Below are positions 1 to 9,018 of a stretch of DNA of 64,000 bases, piece by piece. The stretch covers positions 124,001 through 188,000 of the forward strand of contig NZ_JACRTE010000004.1 in the NCBI RefSeq assembly GCF_014385105.1, in the 5' to 3' direction. How positions within the stretch are numbered: position 1 is the stretch's first letter; each line of letters starts with the position of its first letter. The notes under the pieces are model-generated. The model was not told where the DNA came from and searched no databases. It was given only the letters and a program-made list of their open reading frames with translations. A program made the translations under genes and the position numbers. The stretch comes from Qingrenia yutianensis (GTDB lineage: Bacteria > Bacillota > Clostridia > UMGS1810).

Positions 1-174
1 TGCCGTTTCCGCGTTGCTCGCCTGCTGTTTTGATATGCGCACCGATTTTTCCACAAAGTCGTCGGTCAGGATTTTTGTGAACGCGCCGTAGGACGTCAGC
101 GTCATAAAGACGATAAACAGTGCGATAAAAAGTATTGTATATATTTTTATACGGTTGTCAAGATTGCGAATCAT
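1..174 (-). CDS. Membrane sensor protein, N-terminal part (probable histidine kinase), cut by window edge
   Basis: Only the first 58 codons are in the window; the gene runs off the left edge. The translation starts MIRNLDNRIKIYTILFIAL, a short basic cytoplasmic head followed by one hydrophobic membrane segment (about residues 10-30) and the start of a likely extracytoplasmic domain. This is how YesM-type sensor kinases begin, and a complete YesM-type kinase lies immediately upstream on the same strand. No kinase motif is inside the window, so the family is inferred from layout and context. A promoter-like pair sits about 40 bp upstream of the ATG at 174. Confidence 0.5.
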   Translation of the reverse strand, partial: MIRNLDNRIKIYTILFIALFIVFMTLTSYGAFTKILTDDFVEKSVRISKQQASNAETA

Positions 175-210
175 ATATTCACCCGATTAAAATTATAATA
201 TTACAACTAC

Positions 211-239
211 AGTATAACAAAGTTTTTGTGAAAATTCAA
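211..239 (-). promoter_or_regulatory. Sigma-A-type promoter for the 1-174 gene
   Basis: On the minus strand TTGAAT (239-234) and TATACT (216-211) are separated by 17 bases, close to the vegetative consensus. Transcription would begin near 204, giving a leader of about 30 bases before the ATG at 174. The call rests on spacing and sequence only. Confidence 0.55.
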
Positions 240-370
240 GTGAAGTAAAAGGACATAGAAGTAGAATAGTGGGACATAAAGTGTAGGCAAAGGAGTGCCT
301 TTGCAATCCCGTGTTTTTGAATTTGAATTTACCCTGTCATATCAAAAACAGGTTATCGTAATTTCTTGGT

Positions 371-553
371 TGCTCCGCTTTTCTCTGCTTTTGGCGCAAA
401 AGCAGAGGGAAAACGCGGGGGGTTCGATTCCCCCTATCTCGCCTGCCGGCTCGGTCGGCGCTAAACGTTTGCCACCGGCAAACAGCGCCCCACAACGACA
501 AGGGCTCTGCCCTTGACCCGTTCTGCAAACGCAAATTTTTCGGCGAACGGGTT
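371..553. repeat. Intergenic hairpin-rich repeat-like segment with a tRNA T-arm-like piece
   Basis: The gap 175-572 has no convincing gene but is crowded with inverted repeats: 383-392/398-407 (10-bp stem), 457-473/477-489 (two stacked stems), 499-505/509-515, and 516-523/545-552 (ACCCGTTC/GAACGGGT). Between them, 418-434 looks like a tRNA T-arm: a 5-bp G/C stem around the loop TTCGATT, followed by TATCTCG. No tRNA body precedes it. The 516-552 hairpin could terminate the kinase gene on the minus strand. I read the block as a decayed interspersed repeat or tRNA-flank remnant. Confidence 0.4.
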
Positions 554-572
554 GTCTTTTTAAAATTATTCA

Positions 573-2312
573 TTACATATCTTCGTTATCCGCGTTGATT
601 GCACGGATTTTTACAATTACGCGCGTAAATTTGCCGGGCTCACTCTCAATGCTCAATCCGTACTGCGCGCCGAAAAACAATTTTAATCTCTTATCGGTAT
701 TCGCAACGCCGACGCTGTACGAATTTTGCAGCAGTATATCTTCAATTTTATTTTTCTCAATTCCGACGCCGTTATCCTCGATATAAATATACACGTCGTC
801 ATCTTTTTTGTCGGCTGTAATGCGGATATATCCTTCGGGAACGTCTTTTTCCAAAATTCCGTGCTTTATTGCGTTCTCCACAAGAGGCTGGAAGGTGATT
901 TTCGGTATCAGCATATTTTGAATTTCGTCCGGAATGTCAGCCTCAAGCTTAATCGAATTGTCGTGCTTGAAATTTTCAATCGCGGTGTAATACGAAATAT
1001 GCTTGATTTCGCTTTCGATTTTCACAAAATCGCTTTTGTTGTGCAGACTGATTTTATAAAATTTCGACAGATTTTTTATAAGATACGTTACGTCGTCGGG
1101 CTTGTTTTCCTTTGCAAGATACTGAATAATATCCAGCGTGTTATATAAAAAATGCGGTTTAATCTGCATTTGCAGAAAGTTAAATTCATATTTTTTGAGC
1201 GTTTCGGAATAATTCGTGTTGTACTCCACAAGGTTGTCAATGCTTGTAACCATATTGTTAAACGCGCCGATTGCCTCGTTCAGCTCGGTGTTTGAGCTTT
1301 CGTAATTTTTAATCTGCTTAAGCTCGCCGAAATTTGCACGTTTCATAGCGTTTATCAGCGTGTCGAGCGAGCGTATCACCGAACGGCTGGCATAGTGCGC
1401 CGCTGCATACGACGCAAGCGCGATTACCGTTAAAATTATAAACAAAATCACAAACATAAAATATGCGTCTTTGTACGCATTGCTTTTGCTTTGCACCGTC
1501 ACGGTGGCGTAGTTGCTGTTTTTGGTGACGCCCTTTATCGCAAAATAGTTTTTGCCGTCGATTTTCACCGTACTCCGCACATCGGGCGTGAGATTTAAAA
1601 ATTCCGCCCTCGTCTTTTTTGCATATCCGTCCTTCGCAGTGGAGCAAAGCACATTTCCGCGCTTGTCGGTGAGAACGGTGTCGCAGTTTTGTATGGTGGT
1701 ATCGTGAAGAAGCTTTTCAAAAATTTCCATATCCGCCGAAACCTTTATGTAGCCTGTGATATCGTTGTAATTATCGGGGTTGTAAATTGTGTTGATGATG
1801 CAGAGCTTATCCTTGCCGTCGGAATTTTCGGTAAAATAGAAAAACTTCGGCGTTGTTTTGATAAGGTCTTTGTACCAGTCGGTGTTTTCCACGTTTGCGG
1901 TTTTGTCCACCGTCACGCCGTCAAAGTTTATGCACCCTTCGTTTACGGGGTAGAGCGTGAGCGAAAGCGGAATACTGTAATTTGAAAGCGTCAAAATAAA
2001 CGTATCCTGAACATATTTGTAATTTCCCTGACGTTCAAAAAGACTCGTAACCTCTTTTTGCGACAGAATATCGGAAATATCGGTGTTGTAGCTTGCGTAA
2101 TGCACGCAGTTTTCCATACTGCTTATATAGTTGTAAACGTTTGACGCGGTGATGTTTGACGAATATTTCATATTGCGCCATATGTCGTCGGTCGTTTTCA
2201 CAACGAAATACGAAACCGAGATGACAAAAAACGAGATAAACGCCACCGAGATGAGCGAAATCTGCGAAATAAAAAGCTTGTGCTTTATGCTTGAATTTTT
2301 AAAACGGGGCAT
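573..2312 (-). CDS. YesM-type sensor histidine kinase
   Basis: This 579-residue membrane kinase probably senses a sugar signal and phosphorylates an AraC-type response regulator, as YesM/YesN pairs do. Visible parts are a membrane segment at about 15-38, a large extracytoplasmic sensor region to about 280, a second membrane segment at about 283-308, a HAMP-like linker, the His-kinase motif KPHFLYNTLD with His387, and an ATPase domain with N-box VENAIKHG (Asn480) and G-box EDNGVGI. The ATG at 2312 has AAGGAG about ten bases upstream. It is divergent from the sugar importer at 2527, which it probably controls. No response-regulator gene is adjacent within the window, which is unusual for this family. 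Confidence 0.88.
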   Translation of the reverse strand: MPRFKNSSIKHKLFISQISLISVAFISFFVISVSYFVVKTTDDIWRNMKYSSNITASNVYNYISSMENCVHYASYNTDISDILSQKEVTSLFERQGNYKYVQDTFILTLSNYSIPLSLTLYPVNEGCINFDGVTVDKTANVENTDWYKDLIKTTPKFFYFTENSDGKDKLCIINTIYNPDNYNDITGYIKVSADMEIFEKLLHDTTIQNCDTVLTDKRGNVLCSTAKDGYAKKTRAEFLNLTPDVRSTVKIDGKNYFAIKGVTKNSNYATVTVQSKSNAYKDAYFMFVILFIILTVIALASYAAAHYASRSVIRSLDTLINAMKRANFGELKQIKNYESSNTELNEAIGAFNNMVTSIDNLVEYNTNYSETLKKYEFNFLQMQIKPHFLYNTLDIIQYLAKENKPDDVTYLIKNLSKFYKISLHNKSDFVKIESEIKHISYYTAIENFKHDNSIKLEADIPDEIQNMLIPKITFQPLVENAIKHGILEKDVPEGYIRITADKKDDDVYIYIEDNGVGIEKNKIEDILLQNSYSVGVANTDKRLKLFFGAQYGLSIESEPGKFTRVIVKIRAINADNEDM

Positions 2313-2339
2313 ATCGGTACGGCTCCTTTTTATGCAAAT

Positions 2340-2386
2340 TTATATCATATAAAGTTTATATCATATATATGTCCGGTTATATCATG
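2340..2386. promoter_or_regulatory. Three direct repeats TTATATCAT between divergent genes
   Basis: TTATATCAT occurs at 2340-2348, 2356-2364 and 2377-2385. Starts are 16 and 21 bases apart, roughly one and a half to two helical turns. They lie just upstream of the kinase start and within the divergent regulatory region. Such spacing fits tandem binding of a regulator such as an AraC-type protein, but this is inferred from position alone; the sequence is AT-rich. Confidence 0.35.
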
Positions 2387-2413
2387 ATTATATGTAAATT
2401 TCACCTCCGTGTC

Positions 2414-2484
2414 AAGTGGGTGCAAAATATTACACTTTATGTGAGAAATACCCACTTTACACTAAAAATCGGATATGCTAAACT
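2414..2484 (+). promoter_or_regulatory. Promoter of the sugar ABC operon with overlapping inverted repeat
   Basis: TTTACA (2456-2461) and TAAACT (2479-2484) are 17 bases apart and about 42 bases upstream of the lipoprotein ATG, a plausible vegetative promoter. A perfect 8-bp inverted repeat AAGTGGGT/ACCCACTT (2414-2421 and 2450-2457) overlaps the -35 box. That position would allow a regulator to bind at or next to RNA polymerase. The regulator is not identified. Confidence 0.5.
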
Positions 2485-2526
2485 AAATGTAAGATGAAAA
2501 TAATATCCCCGAAAGGAAGATGGAAA

Positions 2527-4023
2527 ATGAAACTGACAAAGAGAATTGTTTGTTTGGCACTTGCGTTTATTATGTGCGCATCATTTGCAGGGTGCGGAAA
2601 CGGCAGTGAGGAAGCAAACGGAAAAATCACGAAACTTAAAATGATACTTGTGGGTGAAAAACCTGCCATATACGACGAAATTTACGGAAAACTGAATGAA
2701 ATGCTCCGTAAAGATATCGGCGCGGAGGTTGAAGTGGAATATTACAACTATTCCGACCTTCAGCAGAAATATTCGCTCCTTTTCTCGACAGGCGAGGATT
2801 TCGATATTGTTTTTGCGGCAGACTGGGTAAAATACAATCAGCAGGCGGCGAAAAACAGTTTCATGGAAATCACCGACGATATGCTTAAAAAGAATGCTCC
2901 CAAAACATATGAAACCTTAACCGAAAGAATTAAAAACGAGGCAAAGGTTAACGGCAAAATGTATATGATTCCCAATACCGCGTCGGAATACAGTACATAT
3001 GTTTCGCTTATCAGAGGCGATTTGAGAGAAAAATACGGTATGGACGAAATCAAGACGGTTGAAGATTATGAAAAATATCTTGAAAACGTTGCAAAGAACG
3101 ATAAAAACATTATCCCGCTCGTAAACATTGTTGCGGTGGGTTCGTTCTGGGGCGCCTACAAAGACGGTACGGATCGCTTTGAAACTCCCAAGGGCACAGA
3201 AATTTACTACGACATTGCGACCGGTAAATTCACCAAGAGAGAGTTTGAAGATTATTATAAAAATCAAATCCGCAAAACGAGAGAGCTTGTTGAAAAGGGT
3301 ATAATCCCTGCGGATATAGTTGCGAACAAAACCACAGACAATATGTTTGAAAACGGAAAATGCGCAACATATGTAAAAAATCTCGAAACCTCCGCGTCGA
3401 TGGCTAAAAAGCTCCGCGCACAGCATCCCGAATGGAAAATCGAAATCTGCGATTTTTCGGTAGGCGCAAAGAAAATTGCAAACTCGGCAGTGTCGAACGG
3501 TCTTGCGCTCAACCGTGCAACCAAAAATGCAGACAAGGCTTTGCAGTTTATCGAGCTTTTGAGAAACGACAAAAGATATTTTGATCTTACATGGTACGGC
3601 ATTGAGGGCAAACACTGGAAAGCTGACGGCGACAACGGATATATCTCGCTCAACGCAGACCTTCCCAAAGAGCAGAAATACGAGCCGGGCTGTGTATGGG
3701 GCTGGAAAAACGAATCTATGATGAGAGTTGACAAAACGGATATTCCCGAAAAACAGGAAATTCTCGCACGCTGGAAAGAAGAAACGGTTGACAGCGACAT
3801 TCGCGGATTTGTGTTTGACGACACAAACGTAAAGACCGAAATGGCGTCAATATCATCTGCGGCGTCACAGTACGGCGGCCCTTTGTATAACGGTATGATA
3901 GAGGCATCAAAGCTTGACGCGTCGTTTAAAACATATCAGGAAAAACTCACGCAGGCAGGCATAGACAAGGTTTTTGAGGAAACCGAAAAACAGTACAAAG
4001 AATATCAGAAAACATTAAAGTAG
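2527..4023 (+). CDS. Extracellular sugar-binding lipoprotein of an ABC importer (LipO type)
   Basis: The product is about 498 residues. It is the substrate-binding lipoprotein of a carbohydrate ABC importer and is anchored outside the membrane. The signal peptide ends in the lipobox FAGC with Cys23, followed by a flexible GNGSEEANG linker and a family-1 solute-binding fold. I chose ATG 2527 over the in-frame ATG at 2494 because AAAGGAAG lies 8 bases upstream of 2527 and this start gives a normal signal peptide. It is followed directly by two permease genes of the LplB/YtcP type. No ATPase gene is present, which is normal for this subgroup because a shared MsmX-type ATPase serves it. The substrate is probably an oligosaccharide released from a complex polysaccharide. 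Confidence 0.9.
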   Translation: MKLTKRIVCLALAFIMCASFAGCGNGSEEANGKITKLKMILVGEKPAIYDEIYGKLNEMLRKDIGAEVEVEYYNYSDLQQKYSLLFSTGEDFDIVFAADWVKYNQQAAKNSFMEITDDMLKKNAPKTYETLTERIKNEAKVNGKMYMIPNTASEYSTYVSLIRGDLREKYGMDEIKTVEDYEKYLENVAKNDKNIIPLVNIVAVGSFWGAYKDGTDRFETPKGTEIYYDIATGKFTKREFEDYYKNQIRKTRELVEKGIIPADIVANKTTDNMFENGKCATYVKNLETSASMAKKLRAQHPEWKIEICDFSVGAKKIANSAVSNGLALNRATKNADKALQFIELLRNDKRYFDLTWYGIEGKHWKADGDNGYISLNADLPKEQKYEPGCVWGWKNESMMRVDKTDIPEKQEILARWKEETVDSDIRGFVFDDTNVKTEMASISSAASQYGGPLYNGMIEASKLDASFKTYQEKLTQAGIDKVFEETEKQYKEYQKTLK

Positions 4024-4035
4024 GTGGCATTTTCA

Positions 4036-4989
4036 ATGAAAAAAGTTAACACAAAGGCAGGTACGGCGCTTAAAAGAAACACCTTTCTGCACGAAGTGTC
4101 AAACAACAAAATTCTTTTGCTTATGATAGCTCCGGCAATACTGTATTTTTTGGTTTTCCAGTACATACCGATGTTCGGCGTAATTCTTGCGTTCAAAAAA
4201 TACGACTACGCGCTGGGAATACTCAAAAGCGAATGGATAGGTTTTAAAAATTTTGAATTTTTCTTTAAAAGCGGTCAGGCATACACCGTTACGCGCAATA
4301 CATTTCTGTACAACATCGTGTTTATTCTTCTCGGAAATGCAATGCAGCTTGCCGCGGCGATATTTTTAACCGAAATAGGCAGTAAAAAGGTACGCAAAAT
4401 TTCGCAGACCTGCATATTCTTCCCGTATTTTATATCGTGGGTTGTGGTCGGCGCGTTTGTGTATAACCTTTTCAGCTTTGACTACGGTATGGTAAACGCT
4501 GTTCTTAAGGCGCTTTCAATAGAGCCTGTAAACGTTTATTCCGAACCGAAATACTGGCCGTTTATACTGGTTGTTTTAAACACCTGGAAAGGTCTCGGCT
4601 ACGGCTCGGTTGTGTATATGGCAACAATCACAGGCATAGACACGTCCGTCTACGAGGCGGCGGAAATCGACGGCGCAAGCATTATGAAACGAATTTGGCA
4701 CATCACCATTCCGTCGCTGCGCGCAACTATGGTGACGCTGGTTCTGCTTGCTCTGGGCAGGGTTTTCAGAGGAAATATGACAATGTTTTACAGCCTTGTG
4801 GGCAACAACGGGCTTTTATACAACTACACCGACGTTATCGACACGTTCACGTTCAGAACGCTTTTGTTCTCAAACGATATAGGTATGTCGTCGGCGGTAG
4901 GTTTCTATCAGTCGGTACTGTGCTTTGTGTTCATAATGCTCGCAAACGCTGTTGTAAAGCGTATTGACAGCGACAGCGCACTGTTTTAG
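4036..4989 (+). CDS. Carbohydrate ABC transporter permease, LplB type
   Basis: This 317-residue permease forms one half of the membrane channel for the sugar importer. It has six predicted membrane segments and the EAA loop EAAEIDGAS, which contacts the ATPase, at about two thirds of its length. The ATG at 4036 is preferred to the upstream GTG at 4024 because AGGTGG, overlapping the stop of the lipoprotein gene, is spaced 8 bases from 4036. The short N-terminal basic tail and the text around GVILAFKKYDY are typical of LplB-like proteins. It lies between its binding protein and partner permease with tight spacing, so the three are co-transcribed. Confidence 0.9.
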   Translation: MKKVNTKAGTALKRNTFLHEVSNNKILLLMIAPAILYFLVFQYIPMFGVILAFKKYDYALGILKSEWIGFKNFEFFFKSGQAYTVTRNTFLYNIVFILLGNAMQLAAAIFLTEIGSKKVRKISQTCIFFPYFISWVVVGAFVYNLFSFDYGMVNAVLKALSIEPVNVYSEPKYWPFILVVLNTWKGLGYGSVVYMATITGIDTSVYEAAEIDGASIMKRIWHITIPSLRATMVTLVLLALGRVFRGNMTMFYSLVGNNGLLYNYTDVIDTFTFRTLLFSNDIGMSSAVGFYQSVLCFVFIMLANAVVKRIDSDSALF

Positions 4990-5007
4990 GAAAGGGGGAA
5001 AAAGACA

Positions 5008-5913
5008 TTGAAAAGTAATAAATTGGACAAAAAGCCGATTGAATACAGAGTTTTCATCGCGTTTGCATACATATTTGTCGTAATTATCGCGCTTTTGGGA
5101 GTAATTCCGTTTATAATGCTGCTTTCAGGTTCTTTTACCTCTGAATCCTACATTGTAAATCACGGTTATTCGCTTATACCGAAAGACTTTTCGGTTAACG
5201 CATATAAAACAATTTTTGAAAATCCGCAGAGAATTGTAAATTCATACGCGGTGACAATTTTCATCACGGTTGTAGGAACGGTGATTTCGCTTTTCTTAAC
5301 CGCTATGACGGCATACGTTTTGCAGAGAAAAGATTTTCCGTGGCGAAACAAAATTTCGTATTTTATATATTTCACCACGCTTTTTTCGGGCGGTCTTACT
5401 CCGTGGTATATGCTTATGATGAAATTCGGAATGAAAAATAACCTTGCGGCGCTTATCATTCCGCACCTTTTTTCGGTGTTCAACATTCTTATCGTGCGAA
5501 ACTATTTAAACGGAATACCGCATGAAATATCGGAATCGGCAAAGGTGGACGGCGCAAACGATTTTCTTATTTTTATAAAGCTTATCATTCCGCTTTCAAA
5601 ACCGGTGCTTGCCACAATAGCGTTGTTTACGGGACTTCTGATATGGAACGAATGGTATAACTGTATGCTCTTTATAAGCGACCAGAAGCTTTACACACTT
5701 CAGTATTATCTTTATAATATGCTTAACAACGCAGCGGCTATGAAAGAGCTTGTTTCGGGCACAAGCGTAGACCTTTCGTCGGGAGCGGAGCTGCCTGCCG
5801 AAAGTGCAAAGCTTGCAATGGCAATAATCGCAACAGGCCCGATACTTCTGCTTTATCCGTTTATTCAGAAATACTTTGTAAAAGGTATTGTAATAGGCGC
5901 GGTAAAGGGATAA
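5008..5913 (+). CDS. Carbohydrate ABC transporter permease, YtcP type
   Basis: This 301-residue partner permease completes the sugar importer. It has six membrane segments and an EAA-loop variant ESAKVDGAN. It begins with TTG at 5008, placed 7-8 bases after AAAGGGGGA. Length and layout match YtcP/MalG-type permeases. The next sequence downstream is a MITE-like element rather than a terminator, so read-through into the DUF4832 gene at 6207 is possible. Confidence 0.88.
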   Translation: MKSNKLDKKPIEYRVFIAFAYIFVVIIALLGVIPFIMLLSGSFTSESYIVNHGYSLIPKDFSVNAYKTIFENPQRIVNSYAVTIFITVVGTVISLFLTAMTAYVLQRKDFPWRNKISYFIYFTTLFSGGLTPWYMLMMKFGMKNNLAALIIPHLFSVFNILIVRNYLNGIPHEISESAKVDGANDFLIFIKLIIPLSKPVLATIALFTGLLIWNEWYNCMLFISDQKLYTLQYYLYNMLNNAAAMKELVSGTSVDLSSGAELPAESAKLAMAIIATGPILLLYPFIQKYFVKGIVIGAVKG

Positions 5914-5915
5914 TT

Positions 5916-6190
5916 AGGCATCAGATGATCGAACCTCGTGTGGTTTAAATAGGCAAATTTTCCAAAATACTGCGTTGAAAAGCTATGTTATACGTCAGTA
6001 TTAACCCAGCTTTTCGCCTTGTCTTTTAAAAAATTTGCTCTATTTAAACTCTTCGACCTTCCATTTTAAAAATTATTTGAATTTTCGGTGCGGAGGACGA
6101 AGATAGGCTGACGCCTTTCGAGGACGACAAGCCGAAAAGGCATGAAATTTTTAAAATGCAAGGCATACGGAGTTCGATCCTCTGATGCCT
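5916..6190. mobile_element. MITE-like element with terminal inverted repeats
   Basis: About 275 bp lacking any gene. The left end AGGCATCAGATGATCGAAC (5916-5934) is matched in inverted form by the right end, which finishes CTGATGCCT at 6190. Over about 26 bases only about four positions differ. Nested inside are further inverted pairs: GTTTAAATAG with CTATTTAAAC, AATACTG with CAGTATT, GAAAAGCT with AGCTTTTC, and CATTTTAAAAATT with its reverse complement. The element is flanked by TA (5915-5916 and 6190-6191), or ATT on each side, as expected for a target duplication of an IS630/Tc1-like donor. It lies between the ABC permease and a secreted protein whose ribosome site TTGGAGG starts just beyond the element. 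Confidence 0.6.
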
Positions 6191-6206
6191 ATTGGAGGCA
6201 GAGTTT

Positions 6207-9002
6207 ATGATAAAAAAAGCAATTTCGTTTTTAATTCTGTTATGTATGCTTATTTCTGTCTTTCCCCTCGGCGTTTTTGCCGAGGAGGACAGAACATTTT
6301 TGTTTAACGGCGAACCGTCACAGTTTGACATCGAAGAAAAAGACGGAATTTATATGATTTCGTCAAATTTCGCCGAAACTATGGGCATTGACAAAATAGC
6401 ATACAATAACGGTGAAAAAACAGTATTTTCAAAAGACAACGTATCGGTTATATGCGAAAATATGAGCAAAACCGTATACATAAACGGCACGGCAAGGGAG
6501 ATAAGCGGCGCGCCGTATTTAAAAAACGGTGTTCTTTACGTTCCGCTCGACACGGTTGTAAAGGCGCTCGGCTTTCAGATTAAATACGACGACCTTTTAA
6601 ATACTGCCGATATTTACGTTGCGTCCGAGATAGAAAAAACGGTGAACAATGCCGAGGTTATAGACGGAATGTATCTCTCGGACGAGCTGTTGTCAAACAC
6701 GTCGTTTGAGGAGGATTTTGTCCTTAAAGGCGGTTGGTCAAACAGAGTGTCCAGCACGGTTATGCAGTCGGCGGACGTTGTTCACTCGGGAAAATTTTCG
6801 GGTATGGTAACAAAAAGACCGTCTGGCTGGGCGTCAATAGGTCAGGACGTAACTCAAATTATGAAGGAATACGGAACAGGAAAATACCGTATCCGCGGAT
6901 TTGTCCGCACGAAGGACGAACCGTGCAATATGACAATTAAAATTCAGGTGCAGACAACTGACAGCCAAAAAATCAATTCAGAGGAAACCGAGGGCGGTGT
7001 TTTAATCGTCAATAGCGACGGATGGACGGAATTTGACTATATTGCCGATTTGGAGTGGGATTTATCTGTTTCGCTGGCGACATTTTACTGTGAGGCAACG
7101 TCGAACACCGGTAAAACCTGCGAGGTTCAGGATTACTACGTCGACGACTGCTCTCTTACCAAGCTTATGAGTGAGGAGGAGTATTACGCAGTAGTTGAAA
7201 ACAAGGTTAAAGAAAAAGACGAAGCGGAAGAACTTGAAAATGAGAAAAACGCACGGGCGAACGAAATTTTGGAAAAATACAAAGACGACGCGCTTGATGT
7301 TTATTATCCCGCAGAAAGCCGCGAAATTTTGAAAAATCCGTATAAAGGACTTATAATTTATCCCGGCAGACAGCTCTTTGACGAGGAGTCGGCAAAGTGG
7401 GGCGGAGGCATAGGCTCGATTTTGTATCACCGATATTCGTGGTGCTATATGGAACCTCAGGAGGGCGTTTACAACTGGGATATTTTAGACAAAAACATTG
7501 CTCTTTGCCAAAAATACGGTATGCAGTTAGGTCTCGGCATAGGCTCGACGGTAAACTTTAACTCGACAACAAACTACAATCAGGATACACCCGAATGGGT
7601 TTTTGAGGCAGGATGCAAATATATCCTTGAGGACAGGGGAAACGGCTGTGTTTTGAAAATCCCCGACTATGACGACCCGATTTTCCGCGAGAAAATGCAG
7701 AATATGATAGATGCGTTTTCCGAGCGTTACAACGACAACGAAACAATCGCATACGTCGATATGCGTAATTACGGCAACTGGGGCGAGTGGCATTTTTATA
7801 AATTCCCCATCAGCGATAAACTTGACAAACAGAGAACGAACAAAGAATTTTTTGCGTATGTGGATATGTTTAAGGATATGCGTCTGCCGGCGCTTTCGTT
7901 TGTTGCAAAACCTGACGTTACAAAGCACGCGCTCGATACATTCGGCGCAGGCATACGCGGTGACGGTCTGGTGTCGCCCGCGGAAATGGATAAGCACAAA
8001 AATATGAACCTTGTCGAGGGCAAGGCAATGGCGGTCGGCGAGTGGTTTGAGCAGTACGCAACGGTGTATCAGCCGGGCGGAAAATACGCGGCATATTTCG
8101 ATTTTGTGCCCATTCTTTTTGAACGTCAAATCCGCGAGGGACACATTTCATCCATTGCGTTTTTGAACTGGGATGCAAACAACGCGTACAAACTGTGGAA
8201 AGATATGTACGACCGCGCGGCGAATTATGTCGGATACTGGTATAAACCTGTAAAAATCGAACATTCAAAGGATATAACAAAGGGTATTTTCAAACTGAAG
8301 GTTAAAAACGACGGCGTTGCGCCTCTTTTTGCAGGCTATGAGAAAAAGGCAGTTGTAAAGCTTGCGCTTGCCGACAAAAACAATAAAATTTTAGATACCG
8401 TAACGCTTGAGGGAATTGACCCGTTATACTGGAATCCCGGCGAAATGACCGACTGTGTGGGCGAGTATGAATTTAAAAACACCGACGGCGGAGAAAAGCT
8501 TCTTTTCGGTGTGTTCACGCGTGAGCAAAACGAAAATCCAAACGTTAAACTCGGCATTAACGCAAAAGTTGTAAACGGCTGGTATGACATCTCGTCAATG
8601 TCAAAAAGCGACAGTGCGAACGTTGCACACAACAAGCTGTTTTCGGCGAAAGAGCTTTATGCCGACGAGGGATACGGTTTCCGTCAGCCCGACTATGCGT
8701 GCGACAACGATATGTCCACCTACTGGGCTAACAAATGCGCAAACGGAAATTATCTTGAAATTGACTTCGGCGAGGAAAAGAGCGTTTCACAGGTTTCTTT
8801 GACATCGGCGGAAAATATTAAGGTTAAATATTCGATAGAACTTTTCCGAAACGGAAAATGGACAGAGGTTTCAAACGGCGTTTCAATTTCGTCCAAAGGC
8901 ACGAATGTGAAATTCAGGACGGCAAAGGGCGAAAAACTTCGCTTTGTTATAGACGAGGACAAAGACGCAGTTGTGAAAATCTGTGAAATGAAGGTTTGGT
9001 AA
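6207..9002 (+). CDS. Large secreted DUF4832-like (GH-A-like) protein with copper-amine-oxidase-N-like and discoidin-like domains
   Basis: The product is about 931 residues and exported: a signal peptide ends near GVFAEE. Domains in order: a copper-amine-oxidase-N-type domain (about 28-135, ending GVLYVPLDTVVKALGF), a carbohydrate-binding-like beta region (about 150-320), a charged linker, a TIM-barrel-like DUF4832 region from NPYKGL onward (about 370-680), a beta domain, and a C-terminal F5/8 discoidin-like domain (about 800-931). Two conserved Glu residues, in NWGEWH (about residue 527) and GEWF (about 612), recur in the paralogue at 16001 and are candidate catalytic acids. Start ATG 6207 follows TTGGAGG; the in-frame TTG at 6192 lies within that site. 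Glycosidase activity is inferred, not proven. Confidence 0.75.
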   Translation: MIKKAISFLILLCMLISVFPLGVFAEEDRTFLFNGEPSQFDIEEKDGIYMISSNFAETMGIDKIAYNNGEKTVFSKDNVSVICENMSKTVYINGTAREISGAPYLKNGVLYVPLDTVVKALGFQIKYDDLLNTADIYVASEIEKTVNNAEVIDGMYLSDELLSNTSFEEDFVLKGGWSNRVSSTVMQSADVVHSGKFSGMVTKRPSGWASIGQDVTQIMKEYGTGKYRIRGFVRTKDEPCNMTIKIQVQTTDSQKINSEETEGGVLIVNSDGWTEFDYIADLEWDLSVSLATFYCEATSNTGKTCEVQDYYVDDCSLTKLMSEEEYYAVVENKVKEKDEAEELENEKNARANEILEKYKDDALDVYYPAESREILKNPYKGLIIYPGRQLFDEESAKWGGGIGSILYHRYSWCYMEPQEGVYNWDILDKNIALCQKYGMQLGLGIGSTVNFNSTTNYNQDTPEWVFEAGCKYILEDRGNGCVLKIPDYDDPIFREKMQNMIDAFSERYNDNETIAYVDMRNYGNWGEWHFYKFPISDKLDKQRTNKEFFAYVDMFKDMRLPALSFVAKPDVTKHALDTFGAGIRGDGLVSPAEMDKHKNMNLVEGKAMAVGEWFEQYATVYQPGGKYAAYFDFVPILFERQIREGHISSIAFLNWDANNAYKLWKDMYDRAANYVGYWYKPVKIEHSKDITKGIFKLKVKNDGVAPLFAGYEKKAVVKLALADKNNKILDTVTLEGIDPLYWNPGEMTDCVGEYEFKNTDGGEKLLFGVFTREQNENPNVKLGINAKVVNGWYDISSMSKSDSANVAHNKLFSAKELYADEGYGFRQPDYACDNDMSTYWANKCANGNYLEIDFGEEKSVSQVSLTSAENIKVKYSIELFRNGKWTEVSNGVSISSKGTNVKFRTAKGEKLRFVIDEDKDAVVKICEMKVW

Positions 9003-9018
9003 AATGAGGAGTGATAAG

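Noticed and set aside
7527..8144. Open frames on the minus strand opposite the DUF4832 gene
   Set aside because: No ribosome sites or recognisable domains, and the plus-strand gene is clear.
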